Origin: Endothia cerciana
Taxonomy: Eukaryota; Ascomycota; Sordariomycetes; Diaporthales; Cryphonectriaceae
Length of the DNA: 64,000 bases
Direction of reading: 5' to 3'
Assembly: GCA_026119935.1 (NCBI GenBank)
Contig: JALRMH010000019.1
Span: 1 to 64,000 of the forward strand
This document shows, in pieces, positions 56,136 to 64,000 of the stretch. A program made the translations under genes and the position numbers. Numbering within the stretch: the stretch's first letter is position 1; every line of letters begins with the position of its first letter. The notes under the pieces are model-generated. The model was given only the letters and a program-made list of their open reading frames with translations, searched no databases and had not been told where the DNA came from.

Positions 56136-58160
56136 CTAGGCGGCGCTCAGCATCTCCATCAGCCTCCCCAGGTCCCTCCCGTTCATCACCAGGACCTCCT
56201 TGCACTCCCCGCACACCCTGACGGCGCAGTGCGCGCAGGCGAAGCGCGGGCCGTTGTCGCGGTGCCCACAGCTCTGGCACGCGAGCGGGTGCTCCTCGTT
56301 GCGCGAGGGGACGAGCCGGTAGTGGCCCGCGAAGCACTCGAGCTGGGCCCGCCCGACGGGCGGCGCGGGGAGCACGGCCCCGCGCGCGACCTGCGGCAGC
56401 TGGTAGTGGCGCATCGGGAAGTAGGCCGGGTCGCCGGGCCGCGGGGCGTCGGCGGGCGGCGTCAGGGCCCTGACGGCCGCCGCCCCGTCGCCGTCGCCGT
56501 CGCCGGTGACCTCGATGGTGGGGATGGTGGGCCTGGGGCTCCTCCTCGCCTGGGCAGCCGCCGCCGCCGCCGCCGCCGCAGGTGGCGATGCGGGGCGGAT
56601 CTCTGGGGACGGGGCGAGGGCCGCCACGGACACCTGGACCGCGGGCGCGATCTCAGGCGGCGGCCGGCCGGCGGGGGGCGGGGAAGACCGAGACGTTCCA
56701 GCGGGGGCGGGCGCGGGGGCGGGCGCCGGGGCGGGGTCCGAGGCCGAGGCAGTGCCGGGTCGCGACAAGCTCCTGGGCGGAAGGTCGGGAAGGGGCCCTG
56801 CGGGGGGAGGAGGGGCTGCCATGCTGCCCCCGGCCGGCAGGTCGGGGGTCTCCGGGATCACGCTAAGCGGCCTGGCGTCGTCGGGGGGCGTTATGGGCGA
56901 CCTGGGCGAGGCGGGCGAGTAGAAGGGCTGGCCGTGTGACCGGCTCTCGGACTCCTCGTACTCAGGGGTCGGCGGCCGGCGGACCTCCGGTGACATGGTG
57001 GCTGGGGAGGACTGAGCGGTGTTGTATGTGCCGTCGGACATGCCCCTCTCGATCTCCCGGGCGTACTCGGAAAACCCATCGAGGGCCTCCTTCGATTTCT
57101 TGTGGCCCACCTCTGCCGGTGGGGGGTCTCCGGATAGAGACCTCTGCGACGACGAAGGCTTACTACCCGGACCAGGGGAGTGTCGGGGGTCGTTCAGAAC
57201 CGGAGAGGCCGCGCTGGTATCGCTGCGGGAAGGTCCCGGCTTGGACGATGAGGGGGGATCGCCGCTGACCGAGTTGGTGACCTCCTGTGCTGAAGCCGTG
57301 GAGCCGTGGGACGAGGTCAGCTTCAGCTCAGGAACAGCCAGCGGCTTGACTGCTCTCAGGGACCTCCTCCTCCAGAGCTGCGGCTGGGTCGGCGACTGCC
57401 CTGCCAGGGAGGTGTTGTCTGTGGCCGGCGGGCTCGGCAGGGCAACCCCTGAGCTCTTGGGGGTCGTGGGCCTCTGGCTGTCCTTCTCCGGCGGCGTCGG
57501 TGGGCGATCCTGCTGCCTGCCCTGCTGCCTGGTGCCAGGCAGCGGCTGTGGCTGCTGCGGGGTGGCATTCATGCCGGAGGACACGGGAGTAGGCAGGGAG
57601 AACGGCGACACGATATCCAACCTCATGACACCCGCGCCGAGGCTGTCCCTCGGTAGCACCTTTGGTGGTGACGGCTCAGTGAAGGAGTGCTTTGTCGCTG
57701 CTGTATCCTGGGAGTACCGATTTCCCGCAGAGTCCTCAGTCCCATAGGCTGACAGCAGACTGGAGATGGACTCGGTAGGAGATATGTCGCCCCTCTGTAC
57801 CGGCTGTGGCGGGGGCGGGCTCTTGATGCTCGCCGGCGGGCTCTTGACGCTCATCCCGCTGCCCACAGGTTTCCTCTTGGGGACGCTGGTTGGCGGGCTG
57901 TTGACCCTGGTCGTCGAGGAGGGCAGTGGAGGGAGCGGGGTGTTGGCCACCCGGGTTGCCATGTTGGAGGGTATCAGTCTTCTCACGATGTTGTCCTTGG
58001 GTGGCAGGGCCGGCCTCGACGGTAATGAGTCCCTCCTGACTGGTAGGACGGGTTGTTGGGCCTCGTTGGGATCCTCCTTCACCTGTGGGGGAGGTGCCGG
58101 GAGGGCTTTTGAGAAGCGCGAGCTGCCAGGCTTGCGGAGCCCTACCGTAGAGGTACCCAT
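56136..58160 (-). CDS. proline-rich fungal protein with C-terminal Cys-rich zinc-like motif
   Basis: Single exon, 674 aa. About 600 residues are Pro/Ser/Thr-rich and predicted disordered, with PPxP-type motifs, an Ala9 tract, a PAPAPAPAPA run and a GDGDGDG run. The folded part seems to be the last 100 residues: PAYFPMRHYQLPQVARG and FAGHYRLVPSRNEEHPL, then a Cys cluster (LACQSCGH, FACAHCAVRVCGECKEV) that could bind one or two zinc ions, and a short helix. I recognise the type from other ascomycetes but no function. SH3-binding-like PPLPP motifs hint at a scaffold role (inference). Convergent with the MAPEG-like gene. Confidence 0.75.
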   Translation of the reverse strand: MGTSTVGLRKPGSSRFSKALPAPPPQVKEDPNEAQQPVLPVRRDSLPSRPALPPKDNIVRRLIPSNMATRVANTPLPPLPSSTTRVNSPPTSVPKRKPVGSGMSVKSPPASIKSPPPPQPVQRGDISPTESISSLLSAYGTEDSAGNRYSQDTAATKHSFTEPSPPKVLPRDSLGAGVMRLDIVSPFSLPTPVSSGMNATPQQPQPLPGTRQQGRQQDRPPTPPEKDSQRPTTPKSSGVALPSPPATDNTSLAGQSPTQPQLWRRRSLRAVKPLAVPELKLTSSHGSTASAQEVTNSVSGDPPSSSKPGPSRSDTSAASPVLNDPRHSPGPGSKPSSSQRSLSGDPPPAEVGHKKSKEALDGFSEYAREIERGMSDGTYNTAQSSPATMSPEVRRPPTPEYEESESRSHGQPFYSPASPRSPITPPDDARPLSVIPETPDLPAGGSMAAPPPPAGPLPDLPPRSLSRPGTASASDPAPAPAPAPAPAGTSRSSPPPAGRPPPEIAPAVQVSVAALAPSPEIRPASPPAAAAAAAAAQARRSPRPTIPTIEVTGDGDGDGAAAVRALTPPADAPRPGDPAYFPMRHYQLPQVARGAVLPAPPVGRAQLECFAGHYRLVPSRNEEHPLACQSCGHRDNGPRFACAHCAVRVCGECKEVLVMNGRDLGRLMEMLSAA

Positions 58161-58870
58161 GGCGGATGGGGGTATCTATGCTGTGCGCCACGGAGGGCAC
58201 CCCCCTTTTCTCGCAGACGCTGTGGATGTCCAAGACCAGGGATGAGTGTTCGAGAATAGCGCGCAGGTATCACATTGCACAAGCAGAGTCTACTGCGGAG
58301 CGCGGCGGCAGAGGGTGGGCGTATGAGTCGCAGGTGCTGTCCGTGGACCCCAGGCAATAACAGTAGACGTGACGAGGATGGAAGGGGGGGGGGGGGAGGG
58401 AGCGGTTATGCCGCACGACATGAGCGGCGAGCAGGATACCATGCGCCTTGGAGGTATTGCGAGAGCGTAGGGACAGGGCACCCTCTGGCTGCGGTCTCGA
58501 GTAAGGTGATGAAGACGAAGCTCACCCCAGCCCAGCCCCGCGGTCGCGCGTTGCAGGTATATTTTTAGGAAAAGGAGACGTGGGCGGCCTGACCTTGCTT
58601 GGGCTGATGGGTATTATGCCGGAAGGCTCAGAAGGACCCGGGGGCACACGCCCCCCCATATATTATTTATTCCATCCCGTTTTCCATCACCCAGGACGGA
58701 TGACAGGCCGCCATGTGCTATTTGCACACCCCGGCCACAGATCACACGTAGCCCGCGGCCCGGGAGGCCACCCAGGGCGCCACCCATGACAACAAGAGGC
58801 GCGTGGTGGCCCGTCCGATCTGCATGGCAGTGGGTGGGACTGCGCCTCTGGGTGGAAATTGGGGGTGGGC

Positions 58871-58871
<1 letters not shown>

Positions 58872-58904
<33 letters not shown>
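58872..58904. repeat. (TG)16 microsatellite
   Basis: Uninterrupted TG repeat followed by a G-rich stretch. Confidence 0.95.
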
Positions 58905-58909
<5 letters not shown>

Positions 58910-59414
58910 GGTGGGTGGTTGGGTGGGGGGGGGGGGAGGGAAGGGTTCCAGGCGGATATGTTCGCGGGTCGATTCCTCTCCTGGGGCGATCTGAAACCAG
59001 ACCTCGCCAGGCCGTCGTACTGGGAGCTAGGCCAACCTGAGGGCCTTGCAGCGGCCTTAATCTGGCCGGGCAGCCAGTGGGCTGTCGAGCTATCGATAGA
59101 AGCTCTGAGGGGTGACATCAGTCGCCAGGGATTCGTTGTTGTTGGGCGGCCTTTGAGACGACCGCGTTCCTGTGAGCTGCATGCTCGCCCGGAGGTTGCG
59201 GAAATGAGTCTAGGACTTTTTGTACAGTGTGCACTGCGGCCGATGATTTCCCTGCATGTCTCGGCTCTTGGCTCAGGCACGAGGAAGAAGCCTTCACAAG
59301 CTAGCCCTCTCGTATGACACCAAGGGGAATTAATAAATCAAATCTCCCGAGGGCGGGGAGGGCTGACCCAGATCGTCAGGAACGCGCGACATGACATGAC
59401 GACGTTGGCCCCTC

Positions 59415-59464
59415 AGAGCAGAGCAGAGCAAGAGCAGAGCAAGAGCAGAGCAAGAGCAGAGCAG
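59415..59464. repeat. AGAGC/AAGAGC tandem repeat
   Basis: About nine units alternating AGAGC and AGAGCA/AAGAGC in intergenic DNA. The higher-order period is about 11 nt. Confidence 0.9.
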
Positions 59465-60055
59465 GGCCTCTTCCAGCGCCAGCATGCTCAGCATATATAA
59501 CACACGTCCCGCCGCCGCATCTCTCTCTCATCTAGCATTCGATGTTCGGGGCAGTGGCCCCCGGTATCAGATCCCACCCAACAGGCGGCACACCCTGGGA
59601 CCGGGAACAGCCCTACCAGGTGACTGGAGATATGATGTGATGGACCTGGACCAGCCCGGCGGCATCACCAGTCCGACGCGAGCTAATTAGTAACCATAGT
59701 AGGCTATCTCCGGAATCCCACCTCTGCCAGGCACCATGTAAGCCCACAACAGAGAAGAATGGCCGACGTGCAGCGGCAGGCTCGCGGTCCAGACCAAGGC
59801 CGCCAGTCAGGCTCTTCAAACTGTGACTCAGTTGAGATTGCAGCCCCCGTCCTCCCGCTCCTCTTTTCATCTGGGCCGAAAGAATCTTTCATCTTTCCCA
59901 GACCTGCCTCATCTGCCCCTCAGGCAAGGATGCCCATCCGGTGTCGACCATGCAGTCATGGTGTTGATGACGGGTGGGTCGCACTAAGCCTGCGGGTCTG
60001 GCAGAGTGAAAAAAATAAGTAATAAAAAACGCGGATAAATGAGGGAATGAGGGAA

Positions 60056-60088
60056 GGAGGAGGAGGAGGAGGAGGAGGAGGAGGAGGA
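60056..60088. repeat. (GGA)11 microsatellite
   Basis: Eleven GGA units in intergenic DNA, about 0.8 kb upstream of the MFS gene. Confidence 0.95.
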
Positions 60089-60865
60089 AAAGAACTTGCC
60101 TTGGTATTAGACACGAGTCGCAGCTGACAGAGACGGGTCGGACTCGAGTCATCACGCCCCTCGGGTCAGCAATAGGCTGTAGCTGGTGAAGATGTCCTCA
60201 GCAAGAGGCTGCGGGCTGGCCCGTACATACAGTACTGTGCTGTACCTGCGTTGGGCCCCGAGTTCTCGGGCACGTCTGAGCGAGACGGCGTGGCGGATTA
60301 GATGCATGCACAAGACGGAATTGATTCTCACAGAGGGGCCAGCGGTCTCTGTGGAGGCCCTCCGCAACGCGACCACTTCGGCTGGCTGTCAGCGGCTTGA
60401 GTTCCTGGGCCCAAGATCCTCCATTCTCCAGGGTTTATCATGGTCGCTTTCAAAGAGCCAGGGATTGTTACGACCCTGGGATGGTCTCAATGACAAGGGC
60501 TCCGGACCTCGGAAATCCGTAGGAAGCCTTCATCCACCAATGAATGGCTCGAGGTCTTCTTTTACCTCACCACGGCGGGCTCGTCCCGGCGACGCGACGG
60601 CCAGGATGGTTCTGGTGACGGTTCGGATCCGAGCCAGGCGACCTGGGGAGGCTTATCTTTCCACGGCAGCTCCGGAGACCGGCCTAATCGGCACCGGGGG
60701 TTAATCTCTCTCTCTCCACCTGCCCTTTTGCCGGACAGACGTCTGCTGAATACTGTTCGATTCCCACGCTCTTCAAGGCCCCCACCGAGGAGGAAGCCAA
60801 TAGACCCTTCCCCCCCTCCCCCTCCCCCTCCCCAATCTGCACAGCACGGGAGGGTCTGATACAGG

Positions 60866-62856
60866 ATGGCCGCGGACGAGGACCTCCATCCCAGCGATGC
60901 ATCCGAGGCGAGCCCGCTGCTCGGCTCCCCGGCCGCGGGCGACGCGGGCTACGGCTCCTCGACGGTCGCCTCTTCCAGCGCGACCGCCATGGGTGATGGC
61001 GATGAGGTGGTCAACGGCAACGGCGGTAGTTGTGCGGCGGGGGGTGGCGCCGGCGGCGGGGGGGAGCATGTCCCGGGGGACGGCGTCCCAGGGCTGGCCA
61101 AGAAGATGCACGTGCTCCTGCCGGTCCTGGCCGTCGGCATCTTCCTCAGCGCCCTCGACCAGACGCTGATCGTTGCGACGTATGCGAGGATCAGCAGTGA
61201 CCTGGAGGCACTGAACAGGACGAGCTGGATATCCACCTCGTGAGTGCCGCCCTCTCTGGACGAAGCCCAGCACCGCCGGGGCCGGGCGCCGGGCTGACAG
61301 GATGCCCCCAGATACTTCCTGACACTCACCTGCTGTCAGCCACTCTATGGCAAGCTGAGTGATATATTTGGCAGGAGGCAGTGCCTCCTCTTCGCCTACT
61401 TCTTCTTCGGGCTGGGCTCGCTGGGCTGTGGGCTCTCGCAGGACATCTGGCAGCTCATCACCTCGAGGGCAATCGCCGGCCTCGGGGGCGGTGGCATCAA
61501 CGCCGTGACCTCAATCCTCCTGACCGATATCGTGCCGCTGCGCGACCGTGGTCTGTGGCAGGGATATCTCAACATCATATTCGGTGCCGGGACCGGGACT
61601 GGGGCGCCCGTGGGTGGGCTGGTGGCAGAGTCTCTGGGCTGGAGATGGTGCGTCTCGGTCCTCTTCCTATGTATATCCGGCTTTGCGTATTGACCGGGTT
61701 GCGCCCCCCCCCCCTCCCACCTCGTAGGTCTTTTATTGCCCAGGTGCCTCTTGTGGCGATCGCCTGGGTCGGTGCCTATGTGGTTATACGGCTGCCCAGG
61801 CGGGACACGTCCCACTGGCTCCAGAAGCTGGCAAAGGTCGACTTCCTCGGCGCCCTGTTCCTCGTCTCGGCCGTCCTGTCCGTCCTCATGGGTCTGGACA
61901 ATGGCAGCAACGAGGGCTGGTCGAGGCTGGTCACCATTGTCCCGCTTGCGGTCTCGCCGGCCTTGTTCGCCATCTTCGTCTTCGTCGAGATCAAGGTCGC
62001 GTCTCACCCCTTCGCACCTGGCCACATCATCTTCGAGAGGTCGCTGTTCGCAGCCTACCTGTGCAACTTTTTCGCGGTCTTCGGGCAGCTGTCGACCGTC
62101 TTCTACCTGCCGCTGCTCTACCAGGCCGTGGATGGCCTCTCCGCCGTCCAGGCCGGACTGCTCCTGCTGCCCGTCACCATCTTCGGGGTGTCGGCCTCGC
62201 TGGGCTCCGGTTTTGTCATGAGGCGGACCGGTCGATACTACTGGCTCACCGTCTTCAGCCTGCTCCTCCTGCTCCTCAGCGTCATACCCATGGTGTTATT
62301 CGCAGGCGCCTGGCTCAACTCGGAGGTTGGTACTTCGGCCGCCTTAGCCATGGTGGCACTCGGTTCTGGATCAGGTTGGTCTTCCCCCCCCCCCCCAAAA
62401 AAAATAACCCCTCCTCAACCCGCGCCCTCCGTCAGTATAGGTAGAAGATGGCTAACAACATGCTCTTGGGGGTTGGGGGGGAAAGCAATCACCTCGACCC
62501 TTGTGGCACTCCTCTCCAACGCCTCGAAGGAGGACACCGCGGTGGTCATTGCATGCTCGTACCTGTTCCGCAGCCTGGGCTCCTCCATCGGGGTCAGCGT
62601 GGCCTCGGCCATCCTCCAGCAGGTGCTGAGGGCGCAGCTGGCGTCGAGGCTCGGCAGCGGCGACGCGGCATCGGAGATCGAGCAGCACGTGAGGGAGAGC
62701 CTGGACTACATCAAGCAGCTGGAGCCCGCGACCGCAGAGGTCGTCCGGCGGTGCTACCAGGTCGCCAGCATGCACGTGTTTGGCTTCCAGGCCCTGCCTT
62801 TTGCCCTGGCATTTGCCTCCTCGTTCCTCATCAGGGAGAAGAGCCTGAGCAAATAG
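60866..62856 (+). CDS. MFS transporter, DHA2 type (vacuolar basic amino-acid/drug:H+ family)
   Basis: Four exons (60866-61239, 61312-61647, 61728-62374, 62486-62856) encode 575 aa. After a Ser/Gly-rich cytosolic N-terminus of about 75 residues with an EASPLLG dileucine-like motif come about 14 predicted helices. Family motifs: LSALDQTLIVATYARI (helix 1), GKLSDIFGRRQ (MFS motif A) and GAGTGTGAPVGGLVAESLGWRWSF (motif C region). It resembles fungal Vba/Fnx1-like vacuolar amino-acid transporters and drug antiporters; the substrate cannot be read from the sequence. The acidic dileucine-like signal would suit vacuolar sorting (inference). Intron 3 is 111 nt and open in frame. No biosynthetic genes are nearby. 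Confidence 0.85.
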
Positions 62857-63630
62857 ACCGAGGACGGGCGGCCGCGAAGATATAGAGGATACATACAGCA
62901 AGTACTCACCGCAGGGGTGGCATCTGGTGTCGTTCTGGGTATTCCATCTTCGGGGAGCCCTCCTGGATTGATCTCGCCGTGAGCGGAGTTCCCGTCAATG
63001 ATCCCTTCTGTGGAATAACATCTCCTGAGATAACCGGTGTCCCCTTTTCGACGCCGTCCCCGTGATATCAATCCTGTACTCAGCTATACTTAACAGCTCT
63101 ATAACACCCGCCTGTACATATCCATTGGGATGTCAGTGCTCAATACATGTGGCTGTAAATCAGTTGTACTTATCGGTGACCTCGGGAGTCTTATTCCCTC
63201 ACCCCGTCCACTCCTGTGCCTGGTTCCCACAGCCTTCTTCCTGTAGTCCTCACCTCCTCTTACTAGTCTTGAAGGCTGCTGTGCTTGGGCTGTCGATGTG
63301 GCCCCCCTAATACCCTAACCCTAACGATGCTGGTGTGGGCAAAACCTGTCCGGTGATATGTTGACCTCACGATGAGGCGGGTACGGAGCACCTGAGGTAG
63401 GGCCTGCTCGTGGCGCCCTGTGACACTCAAGCGCGCTGATATATGCGAGAAAGACATAAGGGGGGTGGGCATCGCGCTGCTATCAATTGCGTTTGCATCA
63501 GTGCCGTGGTGGAGTGGGTCCCGGCTCCCGACTTCACCACTTACATACTTCTCTTGCTAGGGCGTCCCTCTCCTCCTGTCCTCGCTGCTCAGACTCACCC
63601 ACGTTGTGATATTCCAGGACCGCAGCCAGG
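62857..63630. other. intergenic region with a short telomere-like motif
   Basis: 774 nt in tandem orientation. It contains CCCTAACCCTAAC at 63313-63325, about 0.3 kb upstream of the next start codon. No gene supported. Confidence 0.55.
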
Positions 63631-64000
63631 ATGGCGACCCCCCAGACACTAAAGAGCAACCTAGACCTCATCAATGAGTGTGACAGGTACGTATATATAC
63701 ATATATATTCATACATGTATATTTATACATGTCCCCTGCGGCCAACCATGGAGCCCCTTCCCCTGCGGGATCTGGGGGCCACAGCTTTCCTGACGCCTCC
63801 CAGCTTCCCATACGTGGACCTCAGTGCCCTCCCCACCAGCGACAGGCCTGGGGAGGACTACTACTCGTTCCTCCTCCCCGGCGACCCCAGGGCCCACGGC
63901 TACATCACCGCCCGCGTCGTGGAGGAGATGCCCTGGGGCCCGGACTTCGAGGTCAGCCCCGCGGGCCGGGTCCCGCGGACGGTCCGGCTGCTCGACGCCT
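63631..64000 (+). CDS. DUF4743/Nudix-type protein, 5' part (cut by window end)
   Basis: Exon 1 (63631-63686) and the start of exon 2 (63804-64000) give the first 84 residues. The sequence begins MATPQTLKSNLDLINECDSF and continues with HGYITARVVEEMPWGPDFEV, which fits the DUF4743 N-terminal domain found before a Nudix hydrolase domain in fungal and plant proteins related to thiamine pyrophosphokinase. The Nudix box lies beyond the window. The intron is 117 nt, contains ATATATAC-type repeats, and splits a Ser codon AG|C. Function of this family is likely hydrolysis of damaged thiamine diphosphate derivatives or another nucleotide-like substrate (inference). Confidence 0.72.
   Translation, partial: MATPQTLKSNLDLINECDRYVYIHIYSYMYIYTCPLRPTMEPLPLRDLGATAFLTPPSFPYVDLSALPTSDRPGEDYYSFLLPGDPRAHGYITARVVEEMPWGPDFEVSPAGRVPRTVRLLDA

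Larger units (their letters stand above)
58161..60865. other. 2.7-kb intergenic region
   Basis: Promoter side of two divergent genes. It contains G-runs at 58386-58396 and 58926-58936, a (TG)n tract, an AGAGC-type tandem repeat and a (GGA)n tract. No convincing gene; frames are short and lack known motifs. Confidence 0.55.

Noticed and set aside
26..63320. tRNA, 5S rRNA and spliceosomal RNA genes
   Set aside because: I looked for GGTTCGANNCC-type B boxes and for conserved 5S and U-RNA motifs on both strands and saw no convincing candidate. A covariance-model search (tRNAscan-SE, Infernal/Rfam) would decide; a high-scoring hit would overturn this.
54591..64000. Secondary-metabolite or drug-resistance cluster around the MAPEG-like, MFS and Nudix genes
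   Set aside because: No backbone enzyme, no tailoring oxidases and no pathway regulator; the genes are spaced 2-3 kb apart with unrelated housekeeping-type functions.

Overview
This window is nuclear DNA of a filamentous ascomycete (Pezizomycotina, most probably Sordariomycetes). The evidence is short GT...AG introns of about 50-120 nt, most with recognisable CTRAY-like branch sites, GC-rich third codon positions, and a set of single-copy ascomycete housekeeping proteins. There are no bacterial signals (operons, Shine-Dalgarno sites, CRISPR) and no recognisable transposon genes. I saw no tRNA or rRNA gene by eye. Exon coordinates were worked out by hand from splice signals, reading phase and family conservation.

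Layout, left to right. 0-6 kb: a small unknown fungal protein; a steroid 5-alpha-reductase/DUF1295-type membrane protein divergent from DNA topoisomerase III (TOP3). 6-14 kb: a mostly empty stretch around a Stb3/Sin3-binding-protein homologue. 13.8-18.8 kb: a dense block with a Gfd2/YDR514C-like DEDDh nuclease-fold protein, the mitochondrial import J-protein PAM18/TIM14 divergent from the ribosome-biogenesis factor RLP24, and a DUF3602 protein. 18.8-24.5 kb: empty. 24.5-38.4 kb: a single-C2H2-finger protein, a conserved fungal membrane protein of unknown function, an ING-family PHD protein, an NTF2/SnoaL-like protein and a BCAS3-like WD40 protein. 39.2-45 kb: DPM2 divergent from the splicing factor CWC22, then 6-phosphogluconolactonase. 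47.4-58.2 kb: a PHO13-type HAD phosphatase, a TPR-SET/MYND protein, a MAPEG-family protein and a proline-rich protein with a C-terminal Cys cluster. 60.8-64 kb: a DHA2-type MFS transporter and the 5' part of a DUF4743/Nudix protein cut by the window edge.

The genes are mostly unlinked housekeeping functions: chromatin, ribosome biogenesis, splicing, the pentose-phosphate pathway, glycosylation and mitochondrial import. They do not form a metabolic cluster. Divergent pairs (DUF1295/TOP3, PAM18/RLP24, DPM2/CWC22) share 0.3-0.6 kb promoters. One functional link is suggested: Stb3 in yeast binds the RRPE element, and an RRPE-like sequence lies in the PAM18/RLP24 promoter.

I did not find a convincing new system. 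The best leads are gene-structure oddities (a start codon alone on its exon in DPM2, a 5-nt first exon and a GC-AG intron in RLP24, a 22-nt exon in PHO13, an ING gene with two possible 3' ends), an RGG-rich insertion in Top3, several conserved proteins without known function, and frequent poly-C/G runs that often flank coding sequences.
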